Both the position numbers and the translations under genes were made by a program. From the NCBI GenBank assembly GCA_947499565.1, contig CANMOV010000001.1, forward strand, positions 1,426,001 to 1,490,000: DNA of 64,000 nt, in the 5' to 3' direction. The stretch is from an uncultured Croceitalea sp. GTDB taxonomy: Bacteria; Bacteroidota; Bacteroidia; Flavobacteriales; Flavobacteriaceae. Under the pieces are notes generated by a model, which was not told the DNA's origin, ran no database searches, and saw nothing but the letters and a program-made list of their open reading frames with translations. Positions 1-8,092 of this stretch are shown here, piece by piece. Position 1 is the stretch's first letter. Every line of letters starts with the position of its first letter.

Positions 1-2
1 TT

Positions 3-371
3 GCTAAACATACAGAAACAATTAAGAACAGATTTCAAATTGCTCTAGATGAAAAACTAACTAGTTCTACTTATAGAGAAAGGTTTCAGCTTAAAAAAAG
101 TAGCACAAAAATTTTAGAAGCAGATAAACCAACGCCAACAATAACAACATTACCAGACGATTACATACATTATTGTGAACCAAGAATAATGACTGTTAGA
201 GAATATGCAAGAATCCAATCATTCCCTGACACATACGAGTTCAAAGGGAAGTACACAACAGGAGGGAAAAGAAGAACTCAAGAAGTTCCTAGATATTCAC
301 AAATTGGAAATGCAATTCCACCTCTATTTGGCGAACAAGCAGGATTAATTTTAAAACAACTAATTTCTTAA
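3..371 (+). CDS. DNA (cytosine-5) methyltransferase, C-terminal part (5' end outside window)
   Basis: The frame is open from the left edge, so only the last 122 residues are visible. They contain the target-recognition-to-motif IX/X part of C5 cytosine methyltransferases: PTPTIT, then MTVREYARIQSFPD, then the closing RYSQIGNAIPP block that completes the SAM site. Catalytic motif IV (PCQ) would lie upstream, outside the window. An internal ATG at 189 is not the true start, because homology-like sequence continues before it. The stop codon overlaps the next start codon (TAATG), so the two genes are translationally coupled. The enzyme probably methylates cytosine in a specific DNA site as part of a restriction-modification or related defence module. 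No partner endonuclease is visible. Confidence 0.88.
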   Translation, partial: AKHTETIKNRFQIALDEKLTSSTYRERFQLKKSSTKILEADKPTPTITTLPDDYIHYCEPRIMTVREYARIQSFPDTYEFKGKYTTGGKRRTQEVPRYSQIGNAIPPLFGEQAGLILKQLIS

Positions 372-2647
372 TGCAGAAAAAACCACTACAATTTAAAATT
401 AGTTCTGCATTAAAGAACATCATAGGAAGCGACTTAATTAGTGATGATTTCATTGCTGTTTTTGAATTAGTCAAAAACTCTTATGATGCACACGCTACAA
501 AAGTTGAAATAACATTTGAAGATATTTATTCTGAAAATGCCAAAATCATTATAAGAGATAATGGCAAAGGAATGAATTATGATGATTTAATCAATAAATG
601 GCTTTTTGTAGCTTATTCTGCGAAAAAAGAAGGAACCGAAGAAGATAGTTACGACTATAGAGATAAAATAAAAGTCAAAAGAGCTTATGCTGGTGCAAAA
701 GGGATTGGTAGATTTTCTTGTGACAGACTTGGTGGTGAACTATACCTCGAAACAATAAAGGATGAAGAAAATCCAAAAGTAGAAACATTACTTACAGAAT
801 GGGACAAGTTCGAAGGCAATCTAAAAGAGGAATTTGTGAACATAAGTGTACTTCACGAAACCATTCCAAAAAGCAATTATGATTTAGAACACGGAACTGT
901 TCTTGAAATTTCCAACCTAAAAAGTGAATGGGATAAAGAGAAGTTTTTGAATCTAAAAGATGCTTTAGCAAAACTTATTAATCCAAACACGCAGATTGAA
1001 GGTGATGAATTCACTATTGAATTAATTGTTCCTGCTGAAATTGAAAATGACAAAAAAGAAAGCGAGTATCAAAACATAGTAAATGGTGAAATTCAAAACT
1101 TGATTTTTGAAACTTTAGAAATCAAGACTACAAAAATTGTAAGCTCTATTACAGATGGAGAAATCACCACAAGTTTAACTGAAGGAGGAAAACTAGTTTA
1201 CAAGATAATCGAATCTAATACTTACGAAAATTTAAACAACGTAGATATTCAGATTTATCACTTAAACCAGTCTTCTAAAGCAACTTTTACTCGAAGAATG
1301 GGGACTCAACCTATTCAATACGGTCACATTTTTGTCTATAAAAATGGGTTACGCATATATCCTTATGGAGAAAGAGGTGAAGACCCTTTCAAAATGGACA
1401 ACAGAAAAACTCAAGGGTATAGTAGATACCTGGGAACAAGAGATGTTTTAGGATACATATCTATTTCAGAACCTAATGAATCATTAAAAGAAACCTCAAG
1501 TCGAGGTGACGGATTAATAAAAACTAAAGCATATTTTGAACTTGTCGATTGGTTCTATTCTTCGATTAAAAAACTTGAGAAATATATTATAGACATAACT
1601 GATTGGGGAAATGAACTGTCAAATGATGATTACATAAAGTTAGATAGTCAAAGTCAGCAAGAAGCAATTGAAAGCCTAATTGAAAGCCTCACTAAATCAA
1701 AAAATATATTATCATTCGAAGTAGCACCAGAGATTTTCGAATTAATTGACAGAAAACAAGAAAAATCTACAAAGAATACCTTATCTAAAATAAAAAAACA
1801 ACTAGAAAGTGACGAATACGACAAGGACAAGATTGTTGAAAGCATTTCTAAAATTGAGAAAAATCTAGACGAGTTAAAAGCAACAACCGAAGAGGCTTCC
1901 GAAGAAGCTTTAGATAGTCTGATTAAAAACGAAGAATTAGAAACAAACCTCGAAATTGAAAAGAAAAAAGGAGCGTTTCAAGGTGCTTTAATTGGTACGG
2001 ATAAAGAAAGAATTGTCTCGCTGCAACATCAAGTGTATCACTCTTCTGGTAGAATTCATAGGAACATCAAACTTCTAATTAGACATTTAGGCATAGAAAA
2101 CCTTGATAATAAAAGTCAAAAACATATTGCAGTAATCTCAAGAGAGACTACTAAAATAAACTCGATAGCTAAATTTATTACCAAGGCTAATTTTAGTCTT
2201 ACAGCATCTGAAATTGAAGTGGACTTGGTAAATTTCATTGAGGACTATATTAATGAAGTCTACCTCTTTGAAGATAAAATTATCGACACCAAAATGTCTA
2301 TTAGCATAAACACAAACGATTTAGAATTAGAAAAGATATTTAGGCCACTTGAAATAACAACACTTGTTGATATTTTCATTTCAAATTCAGAAAAAGCAAA
2401 AGCAACCGAGATTGATTTTAGCTTTAAAGTTTTGAAAAAGAAACTATATCTATTCGTATCTGATAATGGCAAAGGAATCTCTGAAAATCATATAGAATCA
2501 ATTTTCGATTTAGGATTTACAACAACTAGTGGTTCTGGAATAGGATTATTTCAGGCAAAAGAAATCGTTAATAGTGATTTAGGAGGTGAGATTATAGTCG
2601 AGAAAACAAGCAAGGAAGGAACAACTTTTAGAATAGCACTACAATAA
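371..2647 (+). CDS. Two-module GHKL ATPase / atypical histidine kinase-like protein
   Basis: This 758-residue protein has two Bergerat-fold ATPase modules. The N-terminal one is Hsp90/MutL/MORC-like: N box FELVKNSYDA (31-40), DNGKGM (63-68) and GAKGIGRFS (108-116), followed by a probable S5-like region to about 390. A long charged coiled-coil (about 430-545) follows. Next is a dimerisation-like segment with SLQHQVYHSSGRIHRN around 550-565, where H553, H557 or H563 could be a phospho-histidine. The C-terminal module is of the histidine-kinase type: N672 in its N box, DNGKGI (698-703), and GSGIGL (721-726). The gene is coupled to the methyltransferase upstream and lies 1 base before the receiver-like gene. 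It probably senses a signal and passes it on by phosphotransfer or by conformational change. Which of the two ATPase modules is active is inference. Confidence 0.8.
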   Translation: MQKKPLQFKISSALKNIIGSDLISDDFIAVFELVKNSYDAHATKVEITFEDIYSENAKIIIRDNGKGMNYDDLINKWLFVAYSAKKEGTEEDSYDYRDKIKVKRAYAGAKGIGRFSCDRLGGELYLETIKDEENPKVETLLTEWDKFEGNLKEEFVNISVLHETIPKSNYDLEHGTVLEISNLKSEWDKEKFLNLKDALAKLINPNTQIEGDEFTIELIVPAEIENDKKESEYQNIVNGEIQNLIFETLEIKTTKIVSSITDGEITTSLTEGGKLVYKIIESNTYENLNNVDIQIYHLNQSSKATFTRRMGTQPIQYGHIFVYKNGLRIYPYGERGEDPFKMDNRKTQGYSRYLGTRDVLGYISISEPNESLKETSSRGDGLIKTKAYFELVDWFYSSIKKLEKYIIDITDWGNELSNDDYIKLDSQSQQEAIESLIESLTKSKNILSFEVAPEIFELIDRKQEKSTKNTLSKIKKQLESDEYDKDKIVESISKIEKNLDELKATTEEASEEALDSLIKNEELETNLEIEKKKGAFQGALIGTDKERIVSLQHQVYHSSGRIHRNIKLLIRHLGIENLDNKSQKHIAVISRETTKINSIAKFITKANFSLTASEIEVDLVNFIEDYINEVYLFEDKIIDTKMSISINTNDLELEKIFRPLEITTLVDIFISNSEKAKATEIDFSFKVLKKKLYLFVSDNGKGISENHIESIFDLGFTTTSGSGIGLFQAKEIVNSDLGGEIIVEKTSKEGTTFRIALQ

Positions 2648-2648
2648 A

Positions 2649-3578
2649 ATGAAATTAGACTATAAAATACTTTGGCTTGATGATAAAATTAAATCTGTCG
2701 TACTTGCAGATTATCAGGACGAAATTGAAGACTTGAAAGAATATATTAAATCACTTGGTTTCAAGGAGACTATTGATTTCGTAAGAACCGAAGAAGAATT
2801 ATTTTCCAAACTTGATGAAGCAGGCGAATATGATTTAATAATGACAGATTATCATCTAGATGAAACAAAGGGAAATACGAGAAATGGAGATGATATTATT
2901 AAAACAATCCGTGAAAGAGATATTTTCACTGAAATAATGTTTTATTCAGCCCAAGGCGAAGTAAAAGACACAGATAGACTTGATAGAATTACTTTCTTTG
3001 AAAGTTTTAGAGTTCTTGGAGATGACCATTACGAGAAAATCTTTCGAAAAGCTAAAGAGCTAATAGAATTGACAGTTCGGAAATTTCAAAACATTGTTAC
3101 AATGCGAGGAATGATTATGCACGAGACGAGTATTTTAGATGAGTTTTGTTTTGAACTAGTTTCAGATTATTTGGCAAAAACGGATAGTGAAAAAGTTAAA
3201 GAATCTCTCTTCGATGAAATCATTTCTTTTTACAAAAGAAAATTTGAAGAAGTTAGTAAGTATAAAAAGAATGGCAGATTAGATAAAGTCTTGAATGACC
3301 CATTGCTATTCTCATTTTCACAAAGAGCGAATACTCTCAAATCCATTATTGAGGAAGTTAAGTTTGACGATTTTATTGAAGATTTCAAACAAAGTGTAAT
3401 AAAAATCAGAAATCAGTTTGCACATTCTGTCCTTGAAGTCAATGCAGAAGGTATTGAGATATTTCGCAATAAATCAGAAGATATAACATTTGATGCCGAA
3501 TTATGTAAACAAATCAGACTTGACATTATTAAGCATAAGGAGAATTTAGATAAATTAAAAGTTGACCTGAATAAATAG
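2649..3578 (+). CDS. Receiver-domain protein with HEPN-like C-terminal region
   Basis: Residues 5-135 look like a response-regulator receiver: acidic pair D11/D12 in ILWLDDK, phospho-acceptor D67 in IMTDYHLDE, and S100 in FYSAQGE. The usual conserved lysine near 120 is not evident. The remaining 170 residues are helical and, instead of a DNA-binding domain, carry RNQFAH at 254-259. This fits the Rx4-6H (RN-x3-H) catalytic motif of HEPN ribonucleases. The start lies 1 base after the stop of the two-module ATPase, so the pair resembles a kinase/regulator set. I infer that phosphorylation or docking controls a nuclease-like output. A role of the C-terminal helices in dimerisation only is the main alternative. 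Confidence 0.68.
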   Translation: MKLDYKILWLDDKIKSVVLADYQDEIEDLKEYIKSLGFKETIDFVRTEEELFSKLDEAGEYDLIMTDYHLDETKGNTRNGDDIIKTIRERDIFTEIMFYSAQGEVKDTDRLDRITFFESFRVLGDDHYEKIFRKAKELIELTVRKFQNIVTMRGMIMHETSILDEFCFELVSDYLAKTDSEKVKESLFDEIISFYKRKFEEVSKYKKNGRLDKVLNDPLLFSFSQRANTLKSIIEEVKFDDFIEDFKQSVIKIRNQFAHSVLEVNAEGIEIFRNKSEDITFDAELCKQIRLDIIKHKENLDKLKVDLNK

Positions 3579-3697
3579 CCTACGCATAAAGCCATACACA
3601 TTTGCAATTCGCTCAAGCCAACGCACTATCCAAAAATTGCAAAAGAGTATGTCTTTGCCAACGCTTAATGACAATCTGAATGGAAAAAGCCAGCGTA

Positions 3698-3824
3698 CAA
3701 CATTGTATAAAAATAATAGCGGTTTAATTGCTAAAACGAAAGTGAAATATATAAATCAAACAATTGTGCTAAACGGAAAAGTAAGTGCGTAAAAATCCGC
3801 TACTATTCTTATACGAGACCGTTG
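3698..3824 (+). repeat. attC-like imperfect palindrome between accessory genes
   Basis: A 127-bp palindromic spacer opens with CAAC (3698-3701) and closes with GTTG (3821-3824). Its arms, GTATAAAAATAATAGCGG (3705-3722) and CCGCTACTATTCTTATAC (3797-3814), are complementary at 16 of 18 positions. The left end (ACAACATTGTATA) resembles the left ends of the two larger elements at 4592 and 6399. Size, CAAC/GTTG ends and foldability fit an integron attC site, although the consensus boxes are not perfect. The rest of 3579-3837 shows no gene. Confidence 0.6.
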
Positions 3825-3837
3825 CCTGTAATTTAGA

Positions 3838-4581
3838 ATGACAAACGAATACGAAAACACTTTAAGAAAAATCATCGGCATTCTCATTGGTTACGACGAT
3901 GATGTTGATTACAGAGTAACTAAAGAGAGAATTGCAAAATGGAAAGAAAAACGGGATATAGAAAAGAAAAAAAACAAAGGTGTTTTAATTGAGCCTAGAT
4001 TACTGTTTTACTCGGATTTCTACGATTTAAAGACCATAGTTGAGAAAAATTGGGAATTATTTAAACCAATCCTTGGAGATAAAAAACGTTTTTTTGTTTT
4101 CTTTAAGGAGATGGAGCAGTATAGAAATACTATTGCTCATGGTCGTCCTTTGATAGCAAGCCAACAAAGCCTTATGAGTGGTATTGTTCACGATTTAAAA
4201 AATGTATTGACTATCTATAATAATAGAATCAAAATGAAAGATGATTATTTTATTGAAATTGGAGAAATAACGGATAACTTGGGTAATTCATGGGGGAAAT
4301 CTATATTTAAAAGAAGTAATGTTATTCCTACATTGAAAGTTGGCGACCAATATGAAATAAATATTGAAGCAAATGACCCAAGAGACAGAAAAATACTCTA
4401 CGAAATTTTCACATTGCATAACCAGTTTCGAATTCAACAAGATAAAAGTCGATTCAATTTTAAAATTGAAAAATCATTAGTCGGAAAAAAAACTTGGATA
4501 ATCATAAAGGTATCAACCCCTGATTCTGACTATAAAAATGAAGCTACTAGTACAATCAAAATTAATGTTTATCCCGAATAA
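3838..4581 (+). CDS. Swt1-like HEPN-domain protein
   Basis: This 247-residue protein has a helical N-terminal half resembling the Swt1-type HEPN family: FYDLKTIVEKNWELFKPIL (61-79), then QYRNTIAHGRPL with the RN-x3-H motif at R96-H101. The C-terminal 110 residues are predicted beta-rich (possibly Ig-like) and I do not recognise them. HEPN proteins of this type are usually RNA-targeting toxins or domains of abortive-infection systems. No partner antitoxin is adjacent. The gene is a stand-alone unit: GTTGCCTGTA (3821-3830) precedes it and the exact complement TACAGGCAAC (4586-4595) follows the stop codon, so it appears to be the cargo of one cassette. Ribonuclease activity is inferred from the motif only. 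Confidence 0.72.
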   Translation: MTNEYENTLRKIIGILIGYDDDVDYRVTKERIAKWKEKRDIEKKKNKGVLIEPRLLFYSDFYDLKTIVEKNWELFKPILGDKKRFFVFFKEMEQYRNTIAHGRPLIASQQSLMSGIVHDLKNVLTIYNNRIKMKDDYFIEIGEITDNLGNSWGKSIFKRSNVIPTLKVGDQYEINIEANDPRDRKILYEIFTLHNQFRIQQDKSRFNFKIEKSLVGKKTWIIIKVSTPDSDYKNEATSTIKINVYPE

Positions 4582-4591
4582 AAACTACAGG

Positions 4592-5148
4592 CAACAACGT
4601 GTATAGTTCATTGCTCTGAAATTCCTAATCGGAATTTCCACGCGGCCGAACTATCGGGTTCTCTTCTATTTACTATCTTAGTGCAAATCGCAACAAACCA
4701 TACACGAACACGTTCGAGTCAATTCACCTGCGGTGAACTTTAATCTGCGCAACTATGTTGCAATGCATCTTAAAGAATCGACTCGAACTACAGCGCTAAA
4801 CCAAATTACCCCGACCACTATACCTTAAAATCACCGTCAGGTGGGCTTCGAGCCAAAACAGACAAAAACGGCCGGCTAAAAGTAATTTATTCACGGACTT
4901 TATTATTTTTAGGGTGTTCATCGGTCGCTACGCTCGGTGGTACTGTAATTTATACTCCCAATAACGCAAAATCCAGCAAGGAAACGTCCGCTATCGCGGA
5001 CTCCTTGGTGAACAATGCAGCGTGATTATACGGAAGTCCGTTTCACACAGCATTGTTAAAAGGATTTTGCTATATTTCCGTAGAAATCAATCGCCAACGC
5101 TACAACTCGCACACTACTCCGTAGCTGTCGTGTTTAGCGCTGTAGTTG
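4592..5148 (+). repeat. Large nested-palindrome spacer element, copy A
   Basis: This 557-bp non-coding element starts CAACAACGTGTATAG and ends GTAGTTG. A 362-bp core (4786-5147) is bounded by perfect 16-bp inverted repeats, AACTACAGCGCTAAAC and its complement. Nested stems lie inside it: GCAAAATCC/GGATTTTGC; CAAGGA-GTCCGC with GCGGAC-TCCTTG (4977-5007); and AACAATGC/GCATTGTT (5011-5057). Relative to copy B it has about 80 extra bases before the core, which form their own hairpin (GTTCGAGTC ... GACTCGAAC). No credible gene lies within it. The remaining 87 bases up to the next gene hold only AT-rich sequence that probably contains its promoter. Confidence 0.8.
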
Positions 5149-5235
5149 TATGTAAGTTTACAGAATAATTGCGATATCCAAATCATTTTAAGTGTAACAG
5201 TTTTCTAAAAATATTGTCTCTATTAATAAACAGGC

Positions 5236-6354
5236 ATGTCTACCAACTCCAATTTTCGACAATTATTTTTTTTAGTATTTTTTTTTAGCATAATTTATAT
5301 ATCATGCAAGAATAATTCCAATAGTGCGAAACCAGATATTCTTGCACAACAAAACAAAGGAGTTTTATTTGAAGAAGAAGTTCCAACAATTCTTCTTGAT
5401 TCATTTGTTCATGCAAATCGAGACAAACATAAGGTTCCAGCAGTGTCATTGGCTATCATTAAAGAGGGCAAAATAATATACACTAAAAATTATGGTGTCG
5501 TTAATTTTATTTCGCAAGAACCTGTAACTCAGAAATCAGTTTTTGAAGCCGCGTCAATTACAAAGCCAATTTTCGCATATACCGTTTGCAGGTTGGCTCA
5601 AAAGGGAGTTATTGATTTGGATGCTTCTCTTCACGAGCGATTTCCCTTCTCTAAATCAGATATAGAAAAATATCCATGTTATAAAGACATTACTGCAAGA
5701 CACGTCCTTACTCATGTTACCGGCTTACGCAATTGGGGAGTAGAGCTAGTTCATTGTCCTGGAGAACAGTATGGATACTCTGGACAGGGATTTGAATACC
5801 TCACCAAGGCCTTAGCCAAGAGTTTTACCGAAGAAATGGACCGAACCATTCTAAAATACCTAAAGGAAGAAGTACTCCTTCCTTTTGACATGAACAACAC
5901 CTATTTTGTTGAAAGCGAAACATTAAAGGCACGCTGTGTTGATGGACATTTAAACCATCAACCTACAGAGCAAGAGTTTCCAGAATCTCCAGAAATGGCT
6001 TTCGGAATGCATTGCAATGCCACTGATATAGCGAAATTTGCTATTGGATTAGGCCAACGAACTGGCCTTAGTAAAGAAATGGCAACAGATATGTTTACCC
6101 TTCACACAAGAGTGCCAGAATCGGAAAAAGAGTTTGATGGCGAAGGTGACCAAGGCTATGGCTTAGGACTATATCTTAGGAATTCTTCTTACGGTAAAGT
6201 ATTTGGACACTCAGGAAGTAATTACGACTTCATTTGTCTTTTTGAAGTCTATGATGATTTGAATATGGGATATGTTATTATGACGAACTCCGATACAGGA
6301 GATAAATTCATTGATGAACTAAGGCAGTTTTTAATCGAAGATTATACTGATTAA
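5236..6354 (+). CDS. Serine hydrolase, beta-lactamase/class C family lipoprotein
   Basis: This 372-residue protein has an N-terminal hydrophobic segment ending in a lipobox-like YISC (Cys24), so it is probably an envelope lipoprotein. The class C beta-lactamase/DD-peptidase/esterase motifs are present: SITK (Ser107, Lys110) as SxxK, YSG at 181-183 in place of the usual YxN, and HSG (325-327) in FGHSGSN. The Gly in place of Asn argues for an esterase or peptidase rather than an antibiotic-resistance enzyme. The gene stands alone between palindromic elements A and B. GTTGTATGT (5145-5153) and its complement ACATACAAC (6394-6402) bracket it, which marks it as cassette cargo. Its substrate is unknown. 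Confidence 0.82.
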   Translation: MSTNSNFRQLFFLVFFFSIIYISCKNNSNSAKPDILAQQNKGVLFEEEVPTILLDSFVHANRDKHKVPAVSLAIIKEGKIIYTKNYGVVNFISQEPVTQKSVFEAASITKPIFAYTVCRLAQKGVIDLDASLHERFPFSKSDIEKYPCYKDITARHVLTHVTGLRNWGVELVHCPGEQYGYSGQGFEYLTKALAKSFTEEMDRTILKYLKEEVLLPFDMNNTYFVESETLKARCVDGHLNHQPTEQEFPESPEMAFGMHCNATDIAKFAIGLGQRTGLSKEMATDMFTLHTRVPESEKEFDGEGDQGYGLGLYLRNSSYGKVFGHSGSNYDFICLFEVYDDLNMGYVIMTNSDTGDKFIDELRQFLIEDYTD

Positions 6355-6398
6355 ATTCAGAAAAGGACATTCAGTTATTAAACTAAAAAACCCACATA

Positions 6399-6875
6399 CA
6401 ACAACGTGTATAGTTCATTGCGTCTGATTTTCCTATCGGAAAATCCTCGCTGCTGAACAATGGGTTCTTCCCTTTTTACTATCTTAGTCACTACGCAATA
6501 AAACCATACTCGAACTACTGCGCTAAACCAAATTACCCCAACCACTATACCTTAAAATCACCGCTAGGCGGGCTTCGAGCCAAAACAGACAAGAACGGCC
6601 GGCTAAAAGTAATTTATTCACGGACTTTATTATTTTTAGGGTGCTCATCGGTCGCTACGCTCGGTGGTACTGTAATTTATACTCCCAATAACGCAAAATC
6701 CAGCAAGGAAACGTCCGCTATCGCGGACTCCTTGGGGAACAATGCAGCGTGATCATACGGAAGTCCTATTCGCACAGCATTGTTAAACGAATTTTGCTAT
6801 GTTTCCGTAGAAATCAATCGCCAACGCTACAACTCGCACACTACTCCGTAGCCGTCGTGTTTAGCGCTGTAGTTG
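6399..6875 (+). repeat. Large nested-palindrome spacer element, copy B
   Basis: This is a second copy of the element at 4592-5148, with the same left end (CAACAACGTGTATAGTTCAT) and right end (GTAGTTG). The core, 6513-6874, is again exactly 362 bp between inverted repeats, with one mismatch in the left arm. It contains the same hairpins (for example 6704-6734) and differs from copy A by scattered substitutions. It lacks the extra 80-base hairpin of copy A. A 115-codon open frame crossing its right half is treated as spurious. Confidence 0.8.
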
Positions 6876-6910
6876 GCTTTAATTTAAAAAGGGCTTATAA
6901 ATCCTCTAAA

Positions 6911-7024
6911 ACATACGTATTTGTATGTTTTTTATATTTATATTATACATATAAGTATTCTTTTATTTTATTTTTTATACATATTTGTATACTTTTGTTG
7001 AAATTTTTATACAAATACGTATGT
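6911..7024 (+). promoter_or_regulatory. Operator-like inverted repeats upstream of the HTH/Fic pair
   Basis: ACATACGTATTTGTAT (6911-6926) recurs as its perfect reverse complement at 7009-7024, just before the HTH gene. A related ATACATATTTGTATAC lies between them. Paired sites directly upstream of an XRE-type regulator suggest autoregulation of the toxin-antitoxin-like pair. The region is very AT-rich and should also contain the promoter. Confidence 0.6.
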
Positions 7025-7037
7025 TATCAAAAGAACA

Positions 7038-7499
7038 ATGAGAAACAAAAAGCAACTCCTTATAGAACAGCTGGACCAAAAATTAGAGAATTTTAAAGAT
7101 TCAGCAATGGTCCTGGTCCCAGCCAAGGGATGGATAAATACTATTAGAACTAGTCTTAATATGACTCGGGACCAATTAGGAACCAAACTTAAAATGACCA
7201 AAGGGGCTATACAAAAGATTGAAGAACGGGAAGCTTCAGGTCAAATAACCATTAACAAATTGAGAGATGTAGGTCAAGCATTGGATATGAAATTTGTATA
7301 TGGATTCACTCCAAATAATGGGTCCATTGATAATTTAATTAGTATAAAATCAGAAAAGTTGGCCCGAAAAATAGTTACGAGGACCAATCAAAACATGAAA
7401 TTAGAGGACCAAGGAATTGGAGATGAAAAGATAAATGAAACAATTAAAGACCTTGCAAATGAAATAAAAAGAGAGGTAAGAAAATCTTTATGGGATTAG
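7038..7499 (+). CDS. Mobile mystery protein A (XRE-type HTH regulator)
   Basis: This 153-residue protein has a helix-turn-helix of the Cro/CI type at about 34-85 (TIRTSLNMTRDQLGTKLKMT, then GAIQKIEERE). The overall sequence matches mobile mystery protein A, a family almost always encoded next to a Fic-domain partner. The reading frame overlaps the downstream Fic gene by 10 bases, so the two are co-translated. It probably represses its own operon through the inverted repeats upstream, and it may act as the antitoxin. The pair has no other neighbours between two palindromic elements. Family assignment is confident. The antitoxin role is inference. Confidence 0.85.
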   Translation: MRNKKQLLIEQLDQKLENFKDSAMVLVPAKGWINTIRTSLNMTRDQLGTKLKMTKGAIQKIEEREASGQITINKLRDVGQALDMKFVYGFTPNNGSIDNLISIKSEKLARKIVTRTNQNMKLEDQGIGDEKINETIKDLANEIKREVRKSLWD

Positions 7500-8086
7500 A
7501 ATTAAAATATGAAGAAGGGCAGACCCCTCTAGATGAAGAAGAAAAGGAAGGTCTGAAAATCAAGTCGGTTACAACTCAAGGAGAATTGGATGAATTTGAG
7601 CAACTAAACATTGAAAAAGCTGTAGAATGGACTATTCATGCTAAATTAAAACCTGAGAAAATATTGACTGAAAAATTTGTAAAAGATTTACATAAAAGAA
7701 TGTATGGTGATGTATGGAAGTGGGCTGGAGAATTCCGTAAGTCTGAAAAAAATATCGGCATCTCATGGACCAGAATAGGAATTGAATTAAAAAACTTGCT
7801 GGACGATGCAAAATATTGGATTGAACATAAGACCTATTCACCAGATGAAATAGCCATAAGATTCAAACATCGAATAGTTTCAATTCACTGTTTTCCTAAT
7901 GGTAACGGAAGACATTCCAGGATGATAGCCGATATAATTATGGAGTCTATTTTTGATGAAGATTTATTTACTTGGCATCAATCAAATATGGTTAAAGGAG
8001 ATGAAACAAGAAAGGTGTATATAAATGCCTTGAGGGAAGCCGATAATGGCAATGTGAAACCATTAATAGAATTTGCAAAAAACTAA
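7490..8086 (+). CDS. Mobile mystery protein B (Fic-domain protein, putative AMP-transferase toxin)
   Basis: This 198-residue protein contains the Fic core HCFPNGNGRHSR (133-144), with catalytic His133 and the phosphate-binding GNGR. The acidic metal ligand of canonical HPFx[D/E]GNGR is replaced by Asn137, as I recall for this family, so classical AMPylation is not assured. The N-terminal GQTPLDEEEKEGL and TTQGELDEFEQLNIEKA blocks fit mobile mystery protein B. I see no clean inhibitory S/TxxxE[G/N] motif. The stop is followed directly by TAAAGCCAAC (8084-8093), the exact complement of GTTGGCTTTA (6872-6881) before the operon, so the HTH/Fic pair also looks like one cassette. Confidence 0.85.
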   Translation: MGLELKYEEGQTPLDEEEKEGLKIKSVTTQGELDEFEQLNIEKAVEWTIHAKLKPEKILTEKFVKDLHKRMYGDVWKWAGEFRKSEKNIGISWTRIGIELKNLLDDAKYWIEHKTYSPDEIAIRFKHRIVSIHCFPNGNGRHSRMIADIIMESIFDEDLFTWHQSNMVKGDETRKVYINALREADNGNVKPLIEFAKN

Positions 8087-8092
8087 AGCCAA

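Noticed and set aside
6749-7096. 115-codon open frame within palindromic element B
   Set aside because: It runs through hairpins and AT-rich operator sequence into the HTH gene in another frame, has no domain, and copy A of the same element does not keep the frame meaningful.
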